NCBI RefSeq assembly: GCF_029222925.1
Contig: NZ_JARHUI010000003.1
Coordinates: 62,001-126,000, forward strand
Direction of reading: 5' to 3'
Length of the DNA: 64,000 bases
Source: Algoriphagus sp. CAU 1675
Lineage (GTDB): Bacteria > Bacteroidota > Bacteroidia > Cytophagales > Cyclobacteriaceae
The notes below the pieces were generated by a model that worked only from the letters and a program-made list of their open reading frames with translations, did no database searches and was not told the DNA's origin. Numbering within the stretch: the stretch's first letter is position 1; each line of letters begins with the position of its first letter. Below are positions 44,861 to 52,370 of this stretch, piece after piece. Made by a program: the position numbers and the translations under genes.

Positions 44861-46219
44861 TTAGAGGTTGAAACTTCTGAGATGTTCAGGTGTCACTTCT
44901 TGATTATTTATGGTCTCCAAGGTTTCGGCTTTTCTGATCAAATGGGTTTTTCCATCTACATCCAGCATCACGATATTTGGACGCATATTGATGAATTGAA
45001 GCCACTGGGTGTTGTTATAAGCACCAACTCTTCGGATGACATAATGGTCACCTTTTTTAAGCAAAGGAAACGTGATATTGCTTCGGACCACATCGATGTT
45101 CATGCATAAGGGACCATATATGATTGTGTCCTCAGTTTGCTCCGAAATAGGCTCGATTGGACGAATTTCATGTTCGTACCAGAAAGCCGTAAAGAGCAAA
45201 TTGACACCTGCATCAATAATAGTAGCTCTTCTACCGTCAGACAGCCTTTTATTGGCCAAAACGGTTCCTGCCAGATATCCGGCTTCATCGATCAAGGCCC
45301 TTCCCGTTTCGAGGATCAACATGGGAAGATGACTCGGTTTGATTTCAGAATTCATCAATGCTGTGGTAATTGCCTCAGCAAAATCATCAAAAGAAGGGGC
45401 TGTGTCTGTACCCGGATAATAAGCTCCACGGAGCGTGTTTTTGGAAGCAAAACCACCTCCCAAATCAATGTATTGGATGACATGCCCATGTTTTCGTTCC
45501 AAACTGACTGCCAGATGAGCAAGTTTTGAGGCTGCCACCCGGTAAGCTTCAGTGGTCATCATATAGGTGCCAATGTGAGTATGCAAACCGATGAGATCCA
45601 GGTTTTTGCTGCCCATGATCCTGTTGAGTGCATCCCAGGCTTCCCCATTTTCAAAGTTAAAGCCGAAGCGGTCCCACTTTGGATAAACCCCCACATCCAT
45701 GTTTACCCTAATTGCCACCTTTGGTCTCTCCTTTATTTCCTTTGAAATATGGATGATGTCATAGAGTTCATCAAAATGATCAATATGGATCAAGGAACCG
45801 TTGTTGATCGCTTTTTTAAGGTCTTCTCTACTTTTATCCGGGCCGTTGAAAATGATCAATTCTCCCGGAACCCCATTAGCAATTGCCTTGTCATATTCGA
45901 ACCCTGAAACTACCTCAGCCCAGGAACCCTCCTGATGGAATACATTACACACTGCGTTGAGATAGTTGGTTTTATAGGACCATGCAAACTGGACATTGGG
46001 ATATCTGGAGCTAAAGGCTCTGTAGGCTTCCTTGTAGGTTTTTCTAATGGTGGACTCTGATAGGATAAATAGGGGAGAACCATATTCATCCATCAGGGAC
46101 TTGATGGGGACCTCATCGATATGAGAGATCGGTTCCAATTTTCTCGAAATCCCATGTTTGCTGGGCAATCCGGCATTGATTCGTTGTATAATTGGTCTTT
46201 CAAAAGCTAACTTTTCCAT
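44861..46219 (-). CDS. Fold-type III PLP-dependent amino-acid decarboxylase
   Basis: The 452-residue protein belongs to the DAP/ornithine/arginine decarboxylase-type group. The PLP lysine is Lys83 in FAWSYKTNYL, followed by the HTHIG element, the phosphate-binding YIDLGGGF, and the active-site cysteine Cys372 with Asp376 in GPLCMNIDVV. The motif set is intact, so decarboxylation of an amino acid or a related reaction is likely. It diverges from true LysA, and no lysine pathway gene is adjacent. The substrate could be an amino acid joined by the ATP-grasp enzyme encoded 18 bases upstream. Confidence 0.85.
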   Translation of the reverse strand: MEKLAFERPIIQRINAGLPSKHGISRKLEPISHIDEVPIKSLMDEYGSPLFILSESTIRKTYKEAYRAFSSRYPNVQFAWSYKTNYLNAVCNVFHQEGSWAEVVSGFEYDKAIANGVPGELIIFNGPDKSREDLKKAINNGSLIHIDHFDELYDIIHISKEIKERPKVAIRVNMDVGVYPKWDRFGFNFENGEAWDALNRIMGSKNLDLIGLHTHIGTYMMTTEAYRVAASKLAHLAVSLERKHGHVIQYIDLGGGFASKNTLRGAYYPGTDTAPSFDDFAEAITTALMNSEIKPSHLPMLILETGRALIDEAGYLAGTVLANKRLSDGRRATIIDAGVNLLFTAFWYEHEIRPIEPISEQTEDTIIYGPLCMNIDVVRSNITFPLLKKGDHYVIRRVGAYNNTQWLQFINMRPNIVMLDVDGKTHLIRKAETLETINNQEVTPEHLRSFNL

Positions 46220-46237
46220 GGCAATTAGTCTTTATTT

Positions 46238-47278
46238 CTACAGTTCACCCTTGGTGGACAGTTGTTCGAATTCGTGTAATTCAGTAATCATATCGTAGGA
46301 GTATCGGATAAACATTTTTCCTGATTGGTATTCTTGAAAAGGTTCTACCTGTTCTCCTAAAGCGAGTCTAACCAAGGCTTCGGGAAGGTTTTGTCCAGCC
46401 GCTACTGCGAGGTAAACCCAAGCCGGCAATCTGGGGTTGATCTCAATTAGGTAAAGCTCATTCTTGGCAGTCCGGATCAGTTCTAGTTCCATGCCTCCTC
46501 TCCATTGGGTTTGGGAGATGATTTTAGCTGTCAATTTCATCATGGAAGGGTCTTCCAATGTGATACCTCCCCAAGCTTTTCCTTTGTCGGTGATGTAGGT
46601 TTTCCGCATGGGAACTGCTCCGATAGTATTGCCTTTGCCGTCACCCAGTGCCACTACATTGACTTCTGTTCCTATGACAAATTCCTGAATCACGATGGGA
46701 AGCCCCCATTTTGCCGCGATTTTATTGAAGTACATATTGAGCTGATCCAGGTCATAGGCGATATATGCATCATAAAACTTACCCTTTACCACGACAGGAA
46801 ATTCAAACTTATCCTTGTGATTCATAAAATCCTGTACGCTGGTGATGGGTTCGCTATAGGGTACTTTCACCCCGTATTTTTCTCCAAATTCCGGTAAGTT
46901 GGCTTTATGCCTTTCTTCAAACTGTTTGAGGGTGGGCAGAAAGGTTTGTATTCCCATTTCCTGAAGGATTTTTTCAGACTTCATGAAGGTGAAAAGTTCC
47001 GCATCAAAATTTGGGATCATGACATCAATCTGTTCCTTTTCATGAATATACTTCAGGCGCTCGAGTAGGGGTTCTACCCCATCGGAGGGATAAGGAACCT
47101 TGTAAGTTTTATCTACTAATTCATGCATATAAGCCCCTGGGTCCAGATTTTCATAGGCCAAACCAATAATTCTGGCATCCAGGATTTTTGAGTCTCTGAT
47201 CCCGCGAATGACAGGTATCCCGGGGCCAGGACTATCGATGTTGTTCAGCCCGGATAGGGCAATGGTGAGCTTAGCCAT
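46238..47278 (-). CDS. ATP-grasp ligase (carbamoyl-phosphate-synthase-like)
   Basis: The start is set at 47278 (MAKLTIALSGLN), which overlaps the PqqD gene by 8 bases. The 346-residue protein has ATP-grasp marks: KFEFPVVVKGKFYDAYIA, the nucleotide segment IVIQEFVIGTEVNVVALGDG, and the metal site GMELELIR ... LYLIEINPRLPAW with the family Glu and Asn. It forms an amide or phosphate-activated bond between a carboxylate and an amine or other nucleophile. The nearest visible style is the CarB/carboxylate-amine type. The substrate is unknown. It is paired directly with a PqqD-like chaperone. Confidence 0.87.
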   Translation of the reverse strand: MAKLTIALSGLNNIDSPGPGIPVIRGIRDSKILDARIIGLAYENLDPGAYMHELVDKTYKVPYPSDGVEPLLERLKYIHEKEQIDVMIPNFDAELFTFMKSEKILQEMGIQTFLPTLKQFEERHKANLPEFGEKYGVKVPYSEPITSVQDFMNHKDKFEFPVVVKGKFYDAYIAYDLDQLNMYFNKIAAKWGLPIVIQEFVIGTEVNVVALGDGKGNTIGAVPMRKTYITDKGKAWGGITLEDPSMMKLTAKIISQTQWRGGMELELIRTAKNELYLIEINPRLPAWVYLAVAAGQNLPEALVRLALGEQVEPFQEYQSGKMFIRYSYDMITELHEFEQLSTKGEL

Positions 47279-47528
47279 GACTAGTTGATTCCAAGAGATT
47301 AAATTGCTTGAGGGTAGAGATAAAATCATAGAAATACCTGTCGAGTGTTTCTTCATCGACTTGGTATTTATCCAAAATGACTTTTGTTATCTCTTTAAAG
47401 TTGTTCCCGTTTTTGATCAACTGGATTATTTCCAACCCTATGGGGTTTAGAGAAAAGGACTCTCCGGACATGGGGTCAAACACAAATCCCGAGTCACTGA
47501 TGGCGATGTTTTTCCTGATCTTGAGCAT
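47271..47528 (-). CDS. PqqD-like peptide-binding protein
   Basis: The start at 47528 gives an 85-residue protein (MLKIRKNIAISDSGFVFDPM ... then GESFSLNPIGLEIIQLIKNG). The beta-rich opening and the winged-helix-like remainder fit the PqqD/RRE family, which binds leader peptides and presents them to modifying enzymes. An upstream ATG would add 17 residues. It is the first gene of the operon and overlaps the ATP-grasp gene by 8 bases. No radical-SAM gene is in the operon and no obvious precursor peptide is adjacent; its partner is therefore open. Confidence 0.8.
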   Translation of the reverse strand: MLKIRKNIAISDSGFVFDPMSGESFSLNPIGLEIIQLIKNGNNFKEITKVILDKYQVDEETLDRYFYDFISTLKQFNLLESTSHG

Positions 47529-47825
47529 GACTTTAAAAGATGTAATTGCTGACTTACTACTACAATTAAATTTAACCATTGACCATGAGGGATTTTATGA
47601 CCTTTGTCACTTCAAAAGAAGTTAATTGCTTGAAAATCCTTGGATTTTGAAGGGGTTTTGGCAATTCCTGAACAAGACTTGTGTGGTACCCATGTGAACC
47701 TCGTGTGTTTCAGCAGGATTACAGATTAAACAATTATTCTTCTTGCCATTTCAGCGGATTTCCTGCCTCGTTAAGGTATGAGATAGGGCATATGAAAAAA
47801 TCTTTGGAGGAAACGAATAAGCATA

Positions 47826-47856
47826 AAAAAGCCCGGTCAATGCCGGGCTTTTTTAT
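47826..47856 (-). terminator. Hairpin terminator after trpS
   Basis: AAAAAAGCCCGG and CCGGGCTTTTTT pair around TCAATG, with T runs on both strands. It lies just after the trpS stop and before the PqqD operon on the same strand, so that operon must have its own promoter within 47529-47825. Confidence 0.9.
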
Positions 47857-47858
47857 GC

Positions 47859-48833
47859 TTATCTGAAACCAAGTTTTTCTCGAACAGTATTCAAAAGTTT
47901 TTCTCCTACTGCTTTCGCTTTTTCTTCTCCAGCAGCAAGCTTTTTCTCAATTTCCTCAGGATTGCTCATAAAGTAATCAAAGGCTTTCCTCTCCTCAGCA
48001 AACTTACTGAGAATTAATTCCATGAATTCTTTTTTGGCATGTCCATAGCCATAATTGCCTCCCTGATAATTGGAGCGCATTTGGGAAATTTGTTCTTCGG
48101 TAGCTAGCAGGCTGTACAGCTTGAATACGTTGCAGGTATCTGGATCTTTGGGCTCCTCTAGTAGGGTGCTGTCTGTTACAATACTGTTGATGTTTTTCTT
48201 CAGCTGTTTTTCAGGAAGAAAAATGTCTATGTAGTTATTGTAGGATTTGCTCATTTTTTGTCCGTCAGTTCCTGGAATGGTTTTGACAGATTCCGAAATT
48301 CTGGCTTCTGGTATGGTTAGAATATCCTCTTCCATTATTCTGTTGAAGGTTGAAGCAATATCCCGAGTAATTTCAAGATGCTGGAGCTGGTCTTTGCCAA
48401 CAGGTACCAAATCTGCCGAATACAACAAGATATCAGCAGCCATCAAAACGGGATAGGTAAACAGACCCGCATTCACATCGGCTAGACGCTCTGATTTGTC
48501 TTTGAAGCTGTGCGCATTGGCAAGCATGGGAAATGGAGTAAAGCAGTTGAGGTACCAGGTGAGCTCAGCAACTTCTGGTCTGCGGGACTGTCTATAGAAT
48601 ACGGTTTTTTCAATATCTAAACCAAATGCCAGCCATGCAGCTGCTACTGCAAGTGTATTTTCCTTTCTTAGTTCACCGTCTTTGGAACTGGTAAGGGAAT
48701 GAAAGTCCGCAATGAAGATGAAGGATTCTTCCTGGTTTTGCTTTGCCAATTCAATAGCGGGAATTATTGCACCTAAAATATTTCCCAAGTGGGGTCTTCC
48801 GCTACTCTGAATGCCTGTAAGTACTCTTGCCAT
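47859..48833 (-). CDS. trpS: Tryptophan-tRNA ligase
   Basis: This class I synthetase charges tRNA(Trp). The 324-residue protein has the HIGH-type motif in SGRPHLGNILGAI, the VGKDQLQHLEITRDIA segment, and KMSKS in GTDGQKMSKSYNNY. All expected elements are present and length is normal. A terminator follows the stop. The gene is divergent from the DUF1573 gene across 70 bases. Confidence 0.97.
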   Translation of the reverse strand: MARVLTGIQSSGRPHLGNILGAIIPAIELAKQNQEESFIFIADFHSLTSSKDGELRKENTLAVAAAWLAFGLDIEKTVFYRQSRRPEVAELTWYLNCFTPFPMLANAHSFKDKSERLADVNAGLFTYPVLMAADILLYSADLVPVGKDQLQHLEITRDIASTFNRIMEEDILTIPEARISESVKTIPGTDGQKMSKSYNNYIDIFLPEKQLKKNINSIVTDSTLLEEPKDPDTCNVFKLYSLLATEEQISQMRSNYQGGNYGYGHAKKEFMELILSKFAEERKAFDYFMSNPEEIEKKLAAGEEKAKAVGEKLLNTVREKLGFR

Positions 48834-48903
48834 CAGTCTGATTTTAGCGCAAATTAAGTAAATCGGCCTATAATACGTCTGAATTTATGCGTTATTTGCG
48901 GGT

Positions 48904-49995
48904 ATGATCTTCCTAAAAAACCTGACTCTAATTTTAGCAATTGCCCTTTCATTGACGCAACTCAGTCATGCTCAGGAAACTGTGACGCCCAAGATTATCT
49001 GGGAGGTAAATAAAATCGAGTTAGGGACTATTCTTGAGGAAATGGGAACACAGGTAGTGGAGTTTCGTTTTACCCATACTCAGGACTCACTTTTTTATAT
49101 TGAAAAGGTCTGGACCGATTGTGGTTGCACCACTGTGGAATATACTCAGGATACCCTTGAAGTGGGAGGAAAGGGTCGCCTTCAGGTTTCTTTTGATCCA
49201 GCAACTGCTGCGGGAAACTTCAGCAGACTGGTGGTAGTAAAGGGCAATTTGTTTGAAACTCAAGATACCCTTTACCTGGAAGGGACAGTGATTCCATACC
49301 CTCAAAATCCCGAAAGAGAATATCCTTTTCGTCAGGGTGATATTGGGCTGAGACTTCAGAAAGTCAATATGGGAGATGTTTTTACCAATGAACCTAAAGT
49401 GAAGGATTTTGAGATTTTCAATTTTAGTGATCAGGTTTTGCACGCAGACAGCCTCACTAAATTTGGTCCAGAATACATTCAGGTTCGACAGATTCAACAG
49501 ATGATCCCCTCTAATGATAGAGGACTTATACAGCTGATCTACTCTGGTGCTGAGAAAGATGACCTGGGGTTTTTCGAAGACCCGATGGCGATTTCTTGGT
49601 CTGACAGTATCACCCTTCAATTGGATGTGGTAGCCAATGTGTTTCAATATTTCCCTCCTTTTTCCAAAGAGGAGTTAGGGGCAGTACCCAACCTTGCCCT
49701 AAGTACTAAGGAAATTGATCTGAAGGAAATCAGCGCCAATTCTATTCAGCATGAGGTTGTTACTTTGACCAACAAGGGAAGACAGGTACTCGAAATCCTT
49801 AAAATCCAAGGGAATTGTTCCTGTTTGAAACTGGAATTGCCCACCACTAGTGTGAATCCAGGAGAATCAATTGAACTCAAAATTACATTTGACCCAAAAG
49901 GAAGAAAAGGAATTGATCAACGGAATATTTATATTTTCAGTAATGATCCCCTGAATCCTGTGCAGGGACTTGTAATCAAATCGAGGATTAAATAA
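48904..49995 (+). CDS. Secreted DUF1573 protein
   Basis: The 363-residue protein has a signal peptide (MIFLKNLTLILAIALSLTQL) and two DUF1573-type beta-sandwich domains at the N- and C-terminal ends, each with a short Cys pair (WTDCGCTT near residue 74, GNCSCLKLE near 304). The C-terminal one reads PGESIELKITFDPKGRKG. This Ig/ASPM-like family is abundant in Bacteroidota and thought to be periplasmic; no activity is known. A bidirectional terminator follows. Confidence 0.87.
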   Translation: MIFLKNLTLILAIALSLTQLSHAQETVTPKIIWEVNKIELGTILEEMGTQVVEFRFTHTQDSLFYIEKVWTDCGCTTVEYTQDTLEVGGKGRLQVSFDPATAAGNFSRLVVVKGNLFETQDTLYLEGTVIPYPQNPEREYPFRQGDIGLRLQKVNMGDVFTNEPKVKDFEIFNFSDQVLHADSLTKFGPEYIQVRQIQQMIPSNDRGLIQLIYSGAEKDDLGFFEDPMAISWSDSITLQLDVVANVFQYFPPFSKEELGAVPNLALSTKEIDLKEISANSIQHEVVTLTNKGRQVLEILKIQGNCSCLKLELPTTSVNPGESIELKITFDPKGRKGIDQRNIYIFSNDPLNPVQGLVIKSRIK

Positions 49996-50015
49996 TCCAA
50001 AATACCCCTTGAATG

Positions 50016-50050
50016 AAGAAGCCTCAAAATCTACTTTTGAGGCTTCTTTA
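50016..50050. terminator. Bidirectional hairpin terminator
   Basis: AAGAAGCCTCAAAA and TTTTGAGGCTTCTT form a perfect stem between the convergent DUF1573 and glutaryl-CoA dehydrogenase genes. Confidence 0.88.
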
Positions 50051-50053
50051 TTT

Positions 50054-51259
50054 TTATTTGAATGCTGGAATTCCAGTAATCTCATGACCTAGTATTAGAA
50101 GATGGATGTCGTGAGTTCCTTCGTAGGTGACTACAGATTCCAAATTCATCATATGGCGCATGATAGGATATTCTCCTGTGATTCCCATACCTCCATGCAT
50201 TTGTCTTGCTTCTCTAGCTACTTCCAAAGCCATTGCGACATTATTTCGTTTTGCCATAGAAATATGTACTGTTTTGGCTTTACCTTCATTCATCATTTTG
50301 CCTACTTTCCAAGCCAGTAACTGGGCTTTGGTGATTTCTGTAAGCATTTCAGCTAACTTCTTTTGCATCAATTGGAAGCTTGCGATGGGTTTGTCAAACT
50401 GAATTCTTTCTGCTGCATACTTTCTAGCAGATTCATAGCAATCCATGGCAGCACCAATAGCACCCCATGCGATTCCAAATCTGGCAGAATCCAAACACAT
50501 CATGGGAGCTCCCAGACCGGATTTGCCCGGAAGTAAGTTTTCTTTAGGTACTTTCACATTGTCAAAAACCAATTCTCCTGTACAGGAAGCCCGAAGAGAC
50601 CATTTGTTATGGGTTTCCGGAGTAGTGAAACCCTCCATTCCTCTTTCTACAATCAGGCCATGAATTCTTCCTTCTTCGTTTTTGGCCCATACCACAGCAA
50701 TGTCAGCTTTGGGAGAGTTTGAAATCCACATTTTCGAGCCGTTGAGGAGATAGTGGTCTCCCATATCCTTGAAGTTGGTGGCCATTCCACTGGGATTGGA
50801 TCCATAATCCGGCTCCGTTAATCCAAAACAACCAAGCATTTCACCGGAGGCGAGCTTCGGAAGATATTTTTTACGTTGTTCTTCCGAACCGAATTTATAA
50901 ATGGGGTACATTACCAAGGATCCCTGAACAGAAGCGGTTGAACGCATACCAGAGTCTCCTCTTTCTATTTCCTGCATTATCAATCCATAGGCGATGTAAT
51001 CCAGTCCACCTCCGCCATATTCTTCTGGTATTTGAGGGCCGAATGCTCCAACATCTCCGAATTTCTTGACGATTTCCTGAGGGAAATGGGCTTTTTGTGC
51101 CCAATCCTCTATGTAGGGAGATATTTCTTTTTTTACGAAATCTCTCATCGATCCTCTGATCAGTTTGTGCTCATCAGTCAGCAGATCATCAATATTCAAA
51201 AAATCCACGCCTTCGAATTGGTCCTGCTTTAAGGATTTGTTGATAGTTACCTCCTCCAT
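50054..51259 (-). CDS. gcdH: Glutaryl-CoA dehydrogenase-like acyl-CoA dehydrogenase
   Basis: This 401-residue flavoprotein oxidises acyl-CoA. Family marks are FGLTEPDYGSNPSGMATNF and MWISNSPKADIAVVWAKNE in the middle, RQMHGGMGITGEYPIMRHMM, and the catalytic base Glu380 in VVTYEGTHDIHLLILG. The YEGTHDIH context and preceding segments match glutaryl-CoA dehydrogenase rather than short-chain enzymes. That enzyme decarboxylates glutaryl-CoA to crotonyl-CoA. It is divergent from tryptophan 2,3-dioxygenase, and both fit amino-acid breakdown via glutaryl-CoA. Confidence 0.88.
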   Translation of the reverse strand: MEEVTINKSLKQDQFEGVDFLNIDDLLTDEHKLIRGSMRDFVKKEISPYIEDWAQKAHFPQEIVKKFGDVGAFGPQIPEEYGGGGLDYIAYGLIMQEIERGDSGMRSTASVQGSLVMYPIYKFGSEEQRKKYLPKLASGEMLGCFGLTEPDYGSNPSGMATNFKDMGDHYLLNGSKMWISNSPKADIAVVWAKNEEGRIHGLIVERGMEGFTTPETHNKWSLRASCTGELVFDNVKVPKENLLPGKSGLGAPMMCLDSARFGIAWGAIGAAMDCYESARKYAAERIQFDKPIASFQLMQKKLAEMLTEITKAQLLAWKVGKMMNEGKAKTVHISMAKRNNVAMALEVAREARQMHGGMGITGEYPIMRHMMNLESVVTYEGTHDIHLLILGHEITGIPAFK

Positions 51260-51375
51260 ATTAATTTTTTTTTTTGGATAGAATCAGACAATTTTGTCGG
51301 GATTAAAAGCACTCCCAGCCGATTCGAATTAAATAGATCGGCAACTAAAAAACTACCCTTTTTCAAAAAATCCCC

Positions 51376-52338
51376 ATGCACAAAGCTGATTTTGATCCGA
51401 AGATTCTAGAGAAAATCCATCAACTGGAAGAGAAGTTCAAAGCTTCCGGACAGGACATGCTTTCATATCTGGAAGGTTTGCTTTACGCCGATTATTTAAC
51501 CTACTGGGAATACATCAATTTGGATGTTTTGCTTTCTCTTCAGCAACCCAAAACTAGTTTTAAGGACGAGAAAATTTTTATCATTTATCATCAGATCACG
51601 GAGTTGTACTTCAAGCTAATCATCTCTGAGATGGAGCAGATAGCCGAAAAGGAACCGATTTCCAATGATTTTTTTGTAAAAAGGCTGGAAAGGATTCTGA
51701 TGTATTTTGATCATTTGATCAGTTCTTTTGCGATGATGTGGAAAGGGATGGAAAGGGAGCAGTTTCTGAAATTCAGGATGTCTCTTTTGCCTTCTTCGGG
51801 CTTTCAAAGTGCACAGTTTAGAGAAATAGAGCTGATGGCAACCGATGCCTACAACTTGGTGACTATGGAAAAAAGAGGAGAGTTTGGAGCACATTCACCG
51901 GCAAATTCCTTATTCGAGCATTTGTATTGGCAGCAAGGGGCTATTGAATTGGCCACAGGTCAAAAGACGTTGACTTTACGAAGTTTTGAAGAAAAGTATG
52001 GGAAATTCTTAACAGAACTCATTGATTCATACAGAGATAAGAATATCTGGCAGCGTTACTTAGAGTTAAAAGAAAAGTCTCCAGAACTGGTGGAACTCAT
52101 GCGCCAGTTTGACCTCAAGGCAAATGTGTTCTGGCCTTTGGCCCATTACAAATCAGCTGTCAGATATCTTCAAAGAGATCCTGTGGATATCGCTGCTACA
52201 GGGGGGACCAATTGGCAAAAGTATTTGCCTCCACGTTTTCAGAAAGTGATTTTCTTTCCTGAGCTGTGGACCCAAGAAGAAATGGAAGAGTGGGGGAAAG
52301 GCTGGGTTGTCAAGGAGATTTTTGGAAAAGAAGATTGA
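51376..52338 (+). CDS. Tryptophan 2,3-dioxygenase
   Basis: This heme enzyme oxidises L-tryptophan to N-formylkynurenine, the first step of the kynurenine pathway. The 320-residue protein shows IIYHQITELYFKLIISEMEQ, RMSLLPSSGFQSAQFREIE, the heme-histidine region PLAHYKSAVRYL, and the closing ATGGTNWQKYLPPRFQ. It is slightly longer than most bacterial forms. Kynurenine-pathway partners are not in the window apart from glutaryl-CoA dehydrogenase, 116 bases away on the other strand. A terminator follows. Confidence 0.93.
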   Translation: MHKADFDPKILEKIHQLEEKFKASGQDMLSYLEGLLYADYLTYWEYINLDVLLSLQQPKTSFKDEKIFIIYHQITELYFKLIISEMEQIAEKEPISNDFFVKRLERILMYFDHLISSFAMMWKGMEREQFLKFRMSLLPSSGFQSAQFREIELMATDAYNLVTMEKRGEFGAHSPANSLFEHLYWQQGAIELATGQKTLTLRSFEEKYGKFLTELIDSYRDKNIWQRYLELKEKSPELVELMRQFDLKANVFWPLAHYKSAVRYLQRDPVDIAATGGTNWQKYLPPRFQKVIFFPELWTQEEMEEWGKGWVVKEIFGKED

Positions 52339-52370
52339 AAAAAGCGCAGATTTAGGAATCTGCGCTTTTT
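52338..52370. terminator. Bidirectional hairpin terminator overlapping a stop codon
   Basis: AAAAAGCGCAGATT and AATCTGCGCTTTTT form a perfect stem. It starts at the stop of the dioxygenase and contains the stop codon of the convergent M19-like gene. Confidence 0.88.

Noticed and set aside
44861..46219. Naming the decarboxylase lysA
   Set aside because: The motifs fit the whole fold-III family and the gene sits in an operon with no lysine pathway gene, so a specific name is not justified.
46505..46897. 130-codon plus-strand frame inside the ATP-grasp gene
   Set aside because: Cysteine- and histidine-rich translation typical of antisense shadows; the ATP-grasp frame explains the sequence.
47622..47693. 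23-codon minus-strand ORF upstream of the PqqD-like gene as a precursor peptide
   Set aside because: It has no core/leader pattern or repeat and only a weak ribosome site. It is kept only as a note in the PqqD finding.
47681..47866. Plus-strand ORF upstream of the PqqD operon
   Set aside because: It runs through a terminator hairpin and into trpS, so it is unlikely to be a gene.
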